Shown: piece after piece, positions 19,716 to 27,852 of the stretch
Position numbering within the stretch: position 1 is the stretch's first letter
Layout: every line of letters begins with the position of its first letter
Source of the DNA: a virus
DNA length: 35,157 nucleotides
IMG/VR virus record: IMGVR_UViG_3300037459_000158
Coordinates: 1-35,157 of that record
Direction: 5' to 3' (one strand)
The notes under the pieces: model-generated
The model's input: only the letters and a program-made list of their open reading frames with translations
What the model was told of the DNA's origin: nothing
Databases searched by the model: none
Made by a program: the position numbers and the translations under genes

Positions 19716-22355
19716 TCATATACCTTTGTCCTGTTTCAATCTGAAGGTGTAAACCTTGCGTCGACCACGGCCCACTGTCTCTGTGATCTCGAAGAACTCA
19801 TCCAGATTGCTCCGGAGGTTCCGGAACTTCTGCGAGAAGGACCGCTCCTTACCTGCGTAGACGAACTCGTATCCGTCCCGCTGCGCGATCTCTGATAGCG
19901 CACGGCACAGCCCTGCCCCTGAGATCTCTTTGCCTTCATTTTCCTTGACCCAAACAATCAACACGTCGAAGATGGCTGTTCCTTCAAGAGCGTAGTAGCT
20001 TTGCTCCTGCATGAGCTTCGTAAAAATCTTCTGGAGTTGATCTGAAAAGCCAGCTCGCGTGGCAATCTTGAGGCTGAAGTCAGCGAAGTCAGCCATGCGA
20101 AAGGCTGTCGAGAAATCATCATCGGCGTGATCCTTCAGGGCATGGATGCAATGCTGGAGTTGGTAGATGAGCTCGACCCAAATATGATCTCGGTTCTTGA
20201 GGACCTCCGCGATCAACTTATTCTCAGGAAGGAAGTGTTTGTAACGCATGCACTTCATCATCAAAAGCCGGTCGGCCACATCATCACGCTTGAACTTGGG
20301 AGTCCTGGCCGTGATCGAACAGAAGCAATCGAGCATGAACTTGACCATCTCATTGGTGGTGTAGAGCTTGCGCCTTGAGATAGCCCCGCTGGTTGCCAGG
20401 GTAGCAAGCCGGTCCTCGAACCAGGGCTTCCTGGTATCGGCATTGTCCACGCAGACAAAGGCATTGTTGGTGATGATCGCGTCGAAGTCCTCACACTTAT
20501 CGGGAAGCGGTGTCAGTTGGAACTTGGACCCAAAAAAGGTGCAGCCGAGCTTCTTGTTGGTGATCGACTTACCTGATCCCTTCTCTCCGATCCAGGCCAG
20601 CTCCGGGCGAGTCTGGTTGATCTCCCTGAAGAAATTGCAGTAGACCCACAGCATGAAGAGGATGCAGCGATCATTCGGCTCCAGAATATCCTCGGCAAAG
20701 TTAATCATTTCAACGATTAGCTTCAGAAACTTGGAGTCTTTGCTAGCGTCCCATACATCGAGGTTGGACACCTTCTCGAACTGCTTCTGAAACCACCGGT
20801 GATCGGTCAGGAATGGCTCGGCCTCCGAGTCGGTCAAGAATAAGACCCCATCAGTGCCGTTGTCGACCAAGTCAACGGCTTCCGTTGTGAGGCGGTACAT
20901 CTGATTGTTGTAATTGTGGATGTATAGGGTGTAGGAGTCTGGCTTGTAGTGGGAAAAGCGGTGAGCGTGAATCCGTGGTCCATCGTGAAAGGCTGCGTTT
21001 CTCAGGCCCTCAATGATGTACCTGGAGATATTCTCCGCTGCATTGACCCCGTACTTCGCCAACAGCAAGACAAACTCATGATCGTTGGGGCTGACCTCCA
21101 GTAGCTTCTTCTCCTTCCTCTTGAAGAAGTAGGCCGTGTAATCGTCATGGTAGAGCGTTCCACGGATCAGAATGTCCTCTAATATCAACTGCTTAACCCG
21201 ATCATTGATCCGGTGTTCCTTCTTCTTAACGTCCCTGGCCTCCTGGATCTCCGATGCCAGTCCGGAGAAGTGACGATAGAACCACTCGCGGTCCTCCAGC
21301 ATTTCCCTGACCGCTGTCCAGGCCTCCGTGTTGTTCTTGAATTGAAGGATGAACTCATCCACGTCCGAGCAGCCGTTGGGCGTGGTCGCTGCCTCGATAG
21401 CCATGAACTCCTGCGCTTTGCTGACCAGCATGAACCCTGCGTTGTCATTCTCGCTGTCGTTGTCATAGAGAAGGATGGGGTCCGAAGACACTTGGCGAAT
21501 GGTGCTGTAGTCGGCCTGGTTGACCCCGCCGGCCGAGGCACAGTACAGATAGCTCAGGTCCGTACCGGTGTCGTCACCATATCTGACCAGAAGGGATTGG
21601 AGCTGGAGGGAATTGAACTCCCCCTCCGTGACGATGAGCTTGTCGATGGGAACCTTGGAGTTACCCTTTGGGAACATCTGGTGACCGAACAACCCGAAGG
21701 CTTTGAATGGGTTATAGGAGACAAACGCAAAGTTCTTCTCCACTTCGAAGGGATTCCGCAGCCGAATGGCGGTGAATCGGTGGGTAGAATCGGCGTAGTG
21801 GAAGGTCAGCCAGTTCTCTCGCTTCTTGATCTTCTCTGCGAGGTCCTTCTTCTTGGCCTGGACAAAATTCAGGCTCTTTTGGAGGCCCTCGACGCGCTGC
21901 TGCTGCATCTTGCTTGGCCGACCGCCCTTCCTCATGTCTGCTGCTGCATCATCGAGCGTATCTGCGAGCTGTTTAATGACCGGATCAAAGGCAGGCCCAA
22001 GGTCGTATCCAGGGGGAACGCATCCTAATGGGGCATCCTGAAGCACCTGGGAATGGATTTGACGCTTGTTCCTGCAATACAAGTAGACATTCGGGCCTTC
22101 CTGGTCAGCCAGGGAGAGGAAGTGTTTGTGGAAGTCATGGTAGACCCCTTCTAAGGCTTTGTGGAGGCTTCGTTGGTAGGAAGGACTGGCTGCGTGGAGG
22201 GTGATATAGCGGAGACAGCTGGCATGGAAGCACTTGGCGAGAGTGTCGTCCGCTTTGATGGACATCGTGTGATGCTTACAAAACGGGCAGTCGATCCGTG
22301 CGCGGGGCTGTGTCTGGATTCCGAACTGGTTGGCAAGGATTTCTACAACACTCAA
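19716..22355 (-). CDS. bifunctional DNA primase-helicase (879 aa)
   Basis: The TTG at 22355 has GGAGAGGGCG just upstream. The N-terminus has a zinc finger (C23PFC26 and C42FHASC47) as in DnaG-type primases. A Toprim-like region follows (VTEGEFNSLQLQ, then ILLYDNDSEND), with acidic residues that bind metal. Near residue 590 a Walker A (GEKGSGKS) and a Walker B (VCVDNAD) belong to a D5-like or RecA/AAA-type helicase. It should prime and unwind DNA at the phage replication fork. The C-terminal region is probably a winged helix (EFFEITETVGRGRRKVYTFR). Confidence 0.9.
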   Translation of the reverse strand: MSVVEILANQFGIQTQPRARIDCPFCKHHTMSIKADDTLAKCFHASCLRYITLHAASPSYQRSLHKALEGVYHDFHKHFLSLADQEGPNVYLYCRNKRQIHSQVLQDAPLGCVPPGYDLGPAFDPVIKQLADTLDDAAADMRKGGRPSKMQQQRVEGLQKSLNFVQAKKKDLAEKIKKRENWLTFHYADSTHRFTAIRLRNPFEVEKNFAFVSYNPFKAFGLFGHQMFPKGNSKVPIDKLIVTEGEFNSLQLQSLLVRYGDDTGTDLSYLYCASAGGVNQADYSTIRQVSSDPILLYDNDSENDNAGFMLVSKAQEFMAIEAATTPNGCSDVDEFILQFKNNTEAWTAVREMLEDREWFYRHFSGLASEIQEARDVKKKEHRINDRVKQLILEDILIRGTLYHDDYTAYFFKRKEKKLLEVSPNDHEFVLLLAKYGVNAAENISRYIIEGLRNAAFHDGPRIHAHRFSHYKPDSYTLYIHNYNNQMYRLTTEAVDLVDNGTDGVLFLTDSEAEPFLTDHRWFQKQFEKVSNLDVWDASKDSKFLKLIVEMINFAEDILEPNDRCILFMLWVYCNFFREINQTRPELAWIGEKGSGKSITNKKLGCTFFGSKFQLTPLPDKCEDFDAIITNNAFVCVDNADTRKPWFEDRLATLATSGAISRRKLYTTNEMVKFMLDCFCSITARTPKFKRDDVADRLLMMKCMRYKHFLPENKLIAEVLKNRDHIWVELIYQLQHCIHALKDHADDDFSTAFRMADFADFSLKIATRAGFSDQLQKIFTKLMQEQSYYALEGTAIFDVLIVWVKENEGKEISGAGLCRALSEIAQRDGYEFVYAGKERSFSQKFRNLRSNLDEFFEITETVGRGRRKVYTFRLKQDKGI

Positions 22356-22371
22356 CGCCCTCTCCTGGAGG

Positions 22372-23772
22372 TCAGAACAGCATGGCTTCGGTCTTTTTCA
22401 GTCGATACAGCCGACGTCGTTTCGTGGCTGCTTCTCTCAGCGGGAAGTAACGCACCCGTATGCCTTTCTTATTCTCTCTGAATCCGTCAACGTGCGTGTC
22501 CACGAAGTCAATGACAGTGGCAGCACTCTTTCCTTCCTTAGCCCTGGCGACCCGCCCGATGGCCTGGACGGTACGCGATCCCCCGGCAATAGGAGTGACA
22601 AGGTAGAGGAGATCCCACCCGGGAACGTCCACTCCCTCTCCAACGATTCCAATGGTAGCAATCGTCAGCTTGGTTCCCTTTCTGACTTTCTCCATCCTCT
22701 CTCGCCGGTCCTGGGCTTTCAGCTTCCCATGAAGGAGGACGGGTTGAAACTCGTACAATCGTCGGGCTAGAAGCTCTGCGTGGGCGACCCGATCGGTGAG
22801 GATCAGGGCTGACTCGCAATGAGGGATGCTGTCTGTAATCTCCCCGATGATCTCGTTGTTGCGCTCCGGGTTAAAGGCCAAGTTGTTGAGCATGGCGGTC
22901 CACTCGCCCTTGTCGTAGAGCGTGTACCTGTAGTTGGTCGTCCGGAACAGGAAGGTGGGCCACACAACACGGCCAGCCTCGATCACTTCCTCTTGGTTGA
23001 TCTCCGCTGTCTTGCCACCGGTGAACCTCCAGATCAGGAAGGTGTACCCATCCTTGCGCTGCGGGGTAGCGGTGAAGGCGTACTTGTACCGAGCGGGGAA
23101 TTGATTCAGGACAGTGGCCCAGGTCTTGGCAGCTACATGGTGACCCTCGTCGGTGAGGATAGCCCCGAAGTATCCTGTGATCTCGGACAGATCCCGGCGG
23201 GCCAGGGTTTGGATCATGGCTACGGTAATCTCCTTGATCTCCCACTTCCCGGAGCCGATCATCCCAGGTGTCACCCCAAGCCAATCCTTGCAGCGTTGGA
23301 TGGTCTGAGCGAACAGCTCCTTGGTGTGGACGATGATCATGGCACGAGTCTTGAGTTGTGGGATGGCAGACAGGAGGATATTGGTTTTCCCGCAGCCGGG
23401 GGGACCGACCAGGGTTCCGCAGGGGAAGTGGAGTAGGTCTTCCAGAGCCTTTTGCTGGTATTCTTCCAGGTCACCGTTGACCTCCAATCCAAAGTTGGCC
23501 CACGGTTCTAAGGTGTCGTCCTGAATGTGGAAGACGATATCGTTACGCCGGGAAATGGCAATAACCGCAGGGAGATACCCGCGAGGCAGCTGAAGCTCTT
23601 CCTCTTTGATCGACCACAGTTTCATGCGTTGCGGAGTAGTTTTGTACCATTTGCCGAGGGCCTTGAGCTTCTGATACTCAGGGTTGTCGAATGTGTTTTC
23701 TTCAATGAACTGCTTCTTCAGAATCTCTGGAACTTGAGCCAGAGAGAGATTCGACGTGATCGTGATTTCCAT
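22372..23772 (-). CDS. SF2 DNA/RNA helicase (466 aa)
   Basis: It contains Walker A GPPGCGKT (residues 123-130), the DExH box as DEGHH (208-212), TATP (234-237) and the later motif QAIGRVARA with the arginine finger. It therefore belongs to the SF2 family, like UvsW, RadD and phage helicases. The start at ATG 23772 lacks a good Shine-Dalgarno. The gene precedes the primase by 16 bases, and both are likely used in replication or repair. The C-terminus is basic. Confidence 0.9.
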   Translation of the reverse strand: MEITITSNLSLAQVPEILKKQFIEENTFDNPEYQKLKALGKWYKTTPQRMKLWSIKEEELQLPRGYLPAVIAISRRNDIVFHIQDDTLEPWANFGLEVNGDLEEYQQKALEDLLHFPCGTLVGPPGCGKTNILLSAIPQLKTRAMIIVHTKELFAQTIQRCKDWLGVTPGMIGSGKWEIKEITVAMIQTLARRDLSEITGYFGAILTDEGHHVAAKTWATVLNQFPARYKYAFTATPQRKDGYTFLIWRFTGGKTAEINQEEVIEAGRVVWPTFLFRTTNYRYTLYDKGEWTAMLNNLAFNPERNNEIIGEITDSIPHCESALILTDRVAHAELLARRLYEFQPVLLHGKLKAQDRRERMEKVRKGTKLTIATIGIVGEGVDVPGWDLLYLVTPIAGGSRTVQAIGRVARAKEGKSAATVIDFVDTHVDGFRENKKGIRVRYFPLREAATKRRRLYRLKKTEAMLF

Positions 23773-23888
23773 TTAACCCACATAAGGATGCTGGAGGGGC
23801 GACTTCTCCTGAACAATTCAAGAGGATCGTTTACACCTTTTTTAACTGAGTTGGTCGACCTCCAGCCGAGCCATTATAGTTTTTTAAG

Positions 23889-24389
23889 TTACCAAAAGAC
23901 CAGCCAAATTGTCAGGGCCAGCAGACCGCCGGTGATATACATATAAATGTGGCCCCAGGTCCCGCTGCCCCGGATCCGGACCAGGTCATAGTATCCGTCC
24001 ACTTCGTCCCAACGGGCTAGGCCCATGCTGTATAGATTGTCGTTCTTGAATCGCTTGGCGAACATCGGCAGCGGGAGCCAACCCCGGTACATCACGGCAG
24101 AGAGCATCGTGTTTCCAGCCTTTGGAATGGGCATAACGTGGCCGTACTTCCTCAAGAACTCCTCGGCTCCACTGACGTTGTAACGGGCCTTATGCTCAGG
24201 TTTATTGAAGTGGCTGAACCTATGACGATCGGCAGCGGTCCACCCGGAGTTACCGAGCAGCAACTTGGGCGGGACAGGCCAGTTCTTTCCGCACTTGGCG
24301 GTCCAGCTACGCTTCACCCATCCGACGTACCACCGCCAATCGTCGTGTCTCTTGCCCTTCAGACTTTCCGGTAAACAATCATCACCCAT
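23889..24389 (-). CDS. hypothetical protein with C-terminal membrane anchor (166 aa)
   Basis: ATG 24389 overlaps the upstream gene by 8 bases. The first 140 residues are soluble, aromatic-rich and basic (HDDWRWYVGWVKRSWTAKCG). The C-terminus is hydrophobic (MYITGGLLALTIWLVFW), a tail anchor. It may be a peripheral membrane protein with the bulk in the cytoplasm. No family is recognised. The 116 bases between its end and the helicase hold nothing clear. Confidence 0.65.
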   Translation of the reverse strand: MGDDCLPESLKGKRHDDWRWYVGWVKRSWTAKCGKNWPVPPKLLLGNSGWTAADRHRFSHFNKPEHKARYNVSGAEEFLRKYGHVMPIPKAGNTMLSAVMYRGWLPLPMFAKRFKNDNLYSMGLARWDEVDGYYDLVRIRGSGTWGHIYMYITGGLLALTIWLVFW

Positions 24390-24978
24390 GTTTCACCACC
24401 TTCTTGAACGCGCGCGCCGTTAAACGGTCCTGCTTGAGTACCCTGCCCAAGATTTTACTCACTGGATAGTCGACAGGAATCAGGTCCCCTGGTTTGAGTT
24501 TCCCTCGGTGCGAGAGGTGGCTGTTGCTGGCGTAGTAAAGCTCGGGAATCTCCCACGACTCGATGTACTTGCGGAGCCTCTCCAGGGCTTCCTTCCGGGC
24601 TTCCTGTTTATCCTCCGTACTGGTCTTGTCAGTGATCAGCGGGAAGTCTGGTTGGTAGGTGAGATCCATGACGTAGTTCAGGTTGACCAGCGCACCGTTT
24701 GTTCCAGTGGTTGCTGCGTAAAAGGCAGGACGCTCCCGATCATAAGAGTCCCTCGGATCTTCCTCGTTCAGCCCATCGACTGGCTCCGCGATCCACTGGC
24801 CCACGTTGACCGGGACGTTGATGGATTTCTTCCAGCCTGTCCAAAAGAAGAAGTAGTCGCCTAGCTTGGTCTCTTGGGTGAAGCGGTTTGGTGTTGTCCA
24901 ACTTCTAACACTCCCCTGAGCAATTCTGGAGCTAACAGTTCCCCCGATCACGGCTCCAAAGAAAGTTCTTCTATTCAT
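24382..24978 (-). CDS. Tat-signal exported protein (198 aa) with two motif copies in the signal
   Basis: ATG 24978 is in an ATGA overlap. The start MNRRTFFGAVIGGTVSSRIA has a twin-arginine and FF motif followed by a small-residue run. Two copies of the dispersed motif (24932-24944 and 24905-24916) are read in frame in the signal and just after it, as GTVSS and GSVRS. The mature protein has aromatic and charged parts (DYFFFWTGWKKSINV, EDKQEARKEALERLRKYIES). Probably periplasmic; function unknown. Confidence 0.7.
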   Translation of the reverse strand: MNRRTFFGAVIGGTVSSRIAQGSVRSWTTPNRFTQETKLGDYFFFWTGWKKSINVPVNVGQWIAEPVDGLNEEDPRDSYDRERPAFYAATTGTNGALVNLNYVMDLTYQPDFPLITDKTSTEDKQEARKEALERLRKYIESWEIPELYYASNSHLSHRGKLKPGDLIPVDYPVSKILGRVLKQDRLTARAFKKVVKHG

Positions 24979-25547
24979 TCCCTCTCCTTCACGGTGATGC
25001 TGGCTTCAAGCGCGTACTCAGACAGCTTGTAAGCGGTTTTGAAAGCCTGGGTCTTGGACGAGTAGGCTTCCGAGTACATGAGGATCTGACCGTTGGCTCC
25101 GATCAGGTGTATCCTCCATTTCTTCGCCTTGTCTTTGAACATTCCGATCCTGGGTACGATATGTGGGTGTTCACCCGTTTCTTCCTCGTTCTCCAGGTCC
25201 GGACACGCTGCCAGGACCTCTCTCGCACGTTTGGCCGCACGACGAGCGTTGGATCGGCTATGGCCCTCGCTGGTTAGAATGATCCTGCCATTGGGAGTGA
25301 GCAGATGAAACCGCCACTCCTCTCTCTTATCAATGAACAACTCGAACCTGACTTTGCTGACCATGGGCCTGACTTTGGCCTGTCCGATGTAGAAGTACAC
25401 CCCAAGAGGATCCTCGTGCTTCCACTTCAGGCCAAGCTCGTCCAGGATTTTCTTGTGACGGTCAGGTGGGATGGTGATCACATCGGGCATCCCGGTCCCG
25501 AAGATGGCATGGACTGAGTTCTGAAGCTCCTCAAATTGTTTGAACAT
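24975..25547 (-). CDS. DUF1508/YegP-like protein (190 aa)
   Basis: I chose ATG 25547 because GGGAGG lies 7 bases upstream. The C-terminal half has two copies of the pattern F.i..d...W.fhL...NG.ii..Se.y.s...a: WRFHLLTPNGRIILTSEGHS and WRIHLIGANGQILMYSEAYS. I recognise this from DUF1508 (YegP) domains, which are small beta folds of unknown function. The N-terminal 70 residues are less typical. It overlaps the upstream gene by 17 bases and is coupled to the Tat gene downstream. Confidence 0.75.
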   Translation of the reverse strand: MFKQFEELQNSVHAIFGTGMPDVITIPPDRHKKILDELGLKWKHEDPLGVYFYIGQAKVRPMVSKVRFELFIDKREEWRFHLLTPNGRIILTSEGHSRSNARRAAKRAREVLAACPDLENEEETGEHPHIVPRIGMFKDKAKKWRIHLIGANGQILMYSEAYSSKTQAFKTAYKLSEYALEASITVKERE

Positions 25548-25920
25548 GAATGTCCTCCCTGCTGTTAGCAACCAGGACGTGCAGCCCGACCTCTTTCACC
25601 CCCTTGGCGCGGGCTTTATCCAGCAAAGGTATCCTGGCGGGATCCAGTTTCATCTTGGCCTCTCCCTCAGTTTCAGCCACTACCCCCACAACCCACTCGT
25701 TGCGGTCATGTCGGCTGTCGTCCCGGCCCGTCCACCAATACCAACGCATCGGACGATGCCAATGCTGTCGGAAAGCCTCTTCCCTGGTAGCCATACGCTT
25801 CTTCCATGACTTAGCTGCATGATCCGCTCCGAATCCCCAACCGATAGCCCCGCCCATGATGGCGACAACCAGCAAAACAAAACTAGCCTGGAGCCAAGTC
25901 CACATTGATATCTCACCCAT
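25531..25920 (-). CDS. membrane-anchored hypothetical protein (129 aa)
   Basis: ATG 25920 overlaps the stop of the TnpB-like gene (TAATG). The N-terminus is a single membrane helix (TWLQASFVLLVVAIMGGAIG), followed by a basic, Trp-rich segment (HRPMRWYWWTGRDDSRHDRN) and a helical, soluble C-terminus. It is coupled to the TnpB-like gene, which suggests that gene is part of the phage operon rather than a recent transposon insertion. Function unknown. Confidence 0.65.
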   Translation of the reverse strand: MGEISMWTWLQASFVLLVVAIMGGAIGWGFGADHAAKSWKKRMATREEAFRQHWHRPMRWYWWTGRDDSRHDRNEWVVGVVAETEGEAKMKLDPARIPLLDKARAKGVKEVGLHVLVANSREDIHVQTI

Positions 25921-27203
25921 TACTGCTCTCCCCTCTGGCCTACGGCCAACAGTCTATTCTTTAACCGTGACTCGATCATGTTCAATTCCTCCACCTTACC
26001 CTTCAGGATCTTTCCCGGCTTGCGGGTGATCTTCCTTCGGCTCTTAGGCAACAGGTTCTTGAGCGCGTTCCACTCAGCCCAATGGGACCGCCCACACTTC
26101 TCGCACAGGACGGAATGAGAAGCGTTGACCACCTGGGTCTGGCCTCCGCAGCGGCAACAATTACGGGTGACTCCCACCTTGTAGTCATTGACTACCTTGA
26201 AGGGCAATCCTGCCAGGGCCATCTTGTACTGAAGCTCGTCCAGCAGCTTCGCAAAGCAGTAGTTGGCCATGCGATAGTTCTTGGCCTTCTCCGGAGGACT
26301 CTTGCCCTTGGTGAACTTGTCGCGCACACGATTGTGACGACCTACGGTGATGGCAGGATTGGTTCCCTCAACAGCCACGAAGATCCAATCACAGACCTGG
26401 GCCGAGACTGTATGCGTGATCCAGGTAGCAAAGCGGTTCTCTCTCTGTCCGATCTGCTTGATCTTCTGGAGCTTCTTCTTCTCTCCCAGGGCCTTGCGGA
26501 GATTCCTCCACTTCCTTTTCAATGCCCAATAGCTCTGGCCCCGCACGGTCATGTAGCGATAGGAGTTGTCGGCGTACACCACCAGGACCGAGACCAGCTT
26601 CCGCTGCCCTGTGTGGATGGTCACCAGGGATCTTCCTACCCCCTTCTTCCGCTTCACAATCGGCAACCGGCAAGCGATCGCTGCGAACCATTTGCTTTTC
26701 CTCCGGAAGATCTCGACCTCTCCATGTTTGATAGCCTTCTCGAGTACGATTTTCTGTCTTTCTCCGCAGCGGAACTCACAGTCAATGACCATATCCTTGC
26801 GGAGTTGGATCCGCAGCCGGTACTCCCGTTTCATTTCATCATTCACAGGCAGGACCGAGACAGCCCGATCCCGCGCACAGAAGCGAGGCTTCCCGTCAGT
26901 CACGGAGGGCAGACCCCTCTCCTTGCTTTTCCATAGGCCAACATAGGATCTCCAGTTGGCGTTGATTTCCTGTGCAGCGGAGTCTTTCAGGTGGGAAGGG
27001 TAATCCTTCGGCATGGCGTGACGGGCCACGGAAGCGGTAGCAGACTCATCCTCAGCTTCTTTGGCAGCTAGGACAGAGCGGGTTCCCCTGACGAGACAAT
27101 CTTTGTAGAGTTCACACCAGTAAAGAAGTTCAGCTTCAATCTCCGGTGTGACAAGGAGTTTAACTTTGGCGGCAACGGTCTGCTCGGTTTGGTCCTGTTT
27201 CAC
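25920..27203 (-). CDS. TnpB-like protein with substituted RuvC catalytic residues (427 aa)
   Basis: I chose GTG 27203 (AAGGG 9 bases upstream); an ATG at 27224 inside a motif copy gives 434 aa. It has the TnpB/Cas12 C-terminal layout: a RuvC-I strand at IHTG, a RuvC-II strand at AVEG, a zinc ribbon (NCCRCGG ... CEKCG) and RuvC-III at WAEWNALKNLL. In active TnpB these are DxG, E and DxN. Here the first Asp is His197, the Glu279 is kept, and the third Asp is Glu377 (numbering from the GTG). Nuclease activity is probably lost. No terminal inverted repeats or TnpA gene are seen. Nuclease-dead TnpB repressors (TldR) are a known precedent; the role here is inferred. Confidence 0.75.
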   Translation of the reverse strand: MKQDQTEQTVAAKVKLLVTPEIEAELLYWCELYKDCLVRGTRSVLAAKEAEDESATASVARHAMPKDYPSHLKDSAAQEINANWRSYVGLWKSKERGLPSVTDGKPRFCARDRAVSVLPVNDEMKREYRLRIQLRKDMVIDCEFRCGERQKIVLEKAIKHGEVEIFRRKSKWFAAIACRLPIVKRKKGVGRSLVTIHTGQRKLVSVLVVYADNSYRYMTVRGQSYWALKRKWRNLRKALGEKKKLQKIKQIGQRENRFATWITHTVSAQVCDWIFVAVEGTNPAITVGRHNRVRDKFTKGKSPPEKAKNYRMANYCFAKLLDELQYKMALAGLPFKVVNDYKVGVTRNCCRCGGQTQVVNASHSVLCEKCGRSHWAEWNALKNLLPKSRRKITRKPGKILKGKVEELNMIESRLKNRLLAVGQRGEQ

Positions 27204-27217
27204 TACGGTTGTCCCTT

Positions 27218-27229
27218 CTAACATTCCCT
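27218..27229 (-). promoter_or_regulatory. dispersed-motif copy overlapping the TnpB-like gene start
   Basis: AGGGAATGTTAG lies directly after the terminator-like hairpin and contains the ATG of the longer start of the TnpB-like gene. This is the only motif copy in the stretch between 24944 and 29494. Confidence 0.7.
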
Positions 27230-27230
27230 A

Positions 27231-27285
27231 AAAAGGGGATGGGGAGTGTGTGGCCCGACCTTTTGGGTCTACCACCCTCCCCATC
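27231..27285 (-). terminator. Rho-independent terminator after the tRNA
   Basis: On the minus strand the arm GATGGGGAG (27277-27285) pairs perfectly over 9 bp with CTCCCCATC (27238-27246), with further pairs and a short apical stem above. It is followed by CCCTTTTT. It would end transcripts that include the tRNA. A small second hairpin (27288-27306) lies upstream of it. Confidence 0.65.
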
Positions 27286-27331
27286 GTGCGCTGTGTTAGG
27301 CAGCGCGGACGGTTAGCGAACTTGAGCGCAC
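27286..27331 (-). ncRNA. candidate structured RNA between tRNA and terminator
   Basis: The 46-base stretch between the tRNA end and the terminator has a perfect GCGCTG/CAGCGC hairpin (27288-27306). A longer alternative pairing joins GTGCGCT (27286-27292) and AGCGCAC (27325-27331). No gene fits. Whether it is a stand-alone RNA, part of tRNA processing or a guide-RNA scaffold is unknown. Confidence 0.3.
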
Positions 27332-27343
27332 ACCGCCTCACTA

Positions 27344-27420
27344 TGGTAGCGGGGGAGGGATTCGAACCCTCGACCTCAAGGTTATGAGCCTTGCGAGCTA
27401 CCGGACTGCTCTACCCCGCG
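27344..27420 (-). tRNA. tRNA-Met (CAT), initiator-like
   Basis: The 77-base minus-strand gene folds as a complete cloverleaf: acceptor CGCGGGG/CCCCGCU, D-stem GAGC/GCUC, anticodon stem CAAGG/CCUUG with loop CUCAUAA, T-stem GAGGG/CCCUC with UUCGAAU, and an encoded CCA. The 1:72 pair is C-U and cannot form, and position 11:24 is A:U; both are initiator tRNA hallmarks. The three consecutive G:C pairs at the bottom of the anticodon stem, typical of initiators, are not all present: the 29:41 pair is A:U. It follows directly after the stop of the gene at 27421. Confidence 0.9.
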
Positions 27421-27852
27421 TTAATTCAGCATGACATCTGATTGAATGAGTTTTCCCTGTTCGACCAGGTCAACGGCTTTTTCTAGCATCCACAATACAC
27501 TCTGCTTATTGCCAGGGTCCAGATGTTTGACCTCGATGGTGACCCCTTGCCCCAATTCTTTACCTTCTGGGCCTGTCAGCTTCCAGGTCTGAATCTCCAA
27601 AGTGGGGTTAAGGATGTTTCGGTCGATGTCACCACCCCCCCCACAGTACGGACAGGGATCGAGGATCTTACCTTCCGACTTCAGTTGCCCTACTCCCCGG
27701 CAGAAGTTACAGACGACTCTAGCCCCGCCTGTCTTGCGCTGCTCCTGCAGCAACACTTCCATTATGGCTTTGACCGTTTGCTGGAGGACCTCAACGGCTT
27801 CCGTGAGGTCCTTGTTGGCCGAGAGCAGGGTCTCGATTACTTTCCCTTCCAT
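27421..27852 (-). CDS. DnaJ-type zinc-finger protein (143 aa)
   Basis: ATG 27852 overlaps the ParB stop (TAATG). The sequence CNFCRGVGQLKSEGKILDPC plus PYCGGGG is a CxxCxGxG zinc-finger pair like that in DnaJ. The N-terminus is helical (DLTEAVEVLQQTVKAIMEVL), and the C-terminus mixed. It lacks a J-domain, so it is not a chaperone itself. Its role beside ParB is unknown. Confidence 0.75.
   Translation of the reverse strand: MEGKVIETLLSANKDLTEAVEVLQQTVKAIMEVLLQEQRKTGGARVVCNFCRGVGQLKSEGKILDPCPYCGGGGDIDRNILNPTLEIQTWKLTGPEGKELGQGVTIEVKHLDPGNKQSVLWMLEKAVDLVEQGKLIQSDVMLN

Noticed and set aside
21213-22028. Long plus-strand open frame opposite the primase gene
   Set aside because: It lies opposite conserved primase sequence, and its length follows from codon bias of the real gene; no motifs are seen.
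26082-26936. Long plus-strand open frame opposite the TnpB-like gene
   Set aside because: Antisense shadow of the RuvC and zinc-ribbon region, without recognisable domains.
27286-27331. A second tRNA after tRNA-Met
   Set aside because: No cloverleaf with a T-arm or anticodon stem can be drawn in these bases.
25920-27420. Intact insertion sequence of the IS200/IS605 type
   Set aside because: No TnpA, no transposon end hairpins at both sides, and the gene is joined to the operon by a TAATG overlap.
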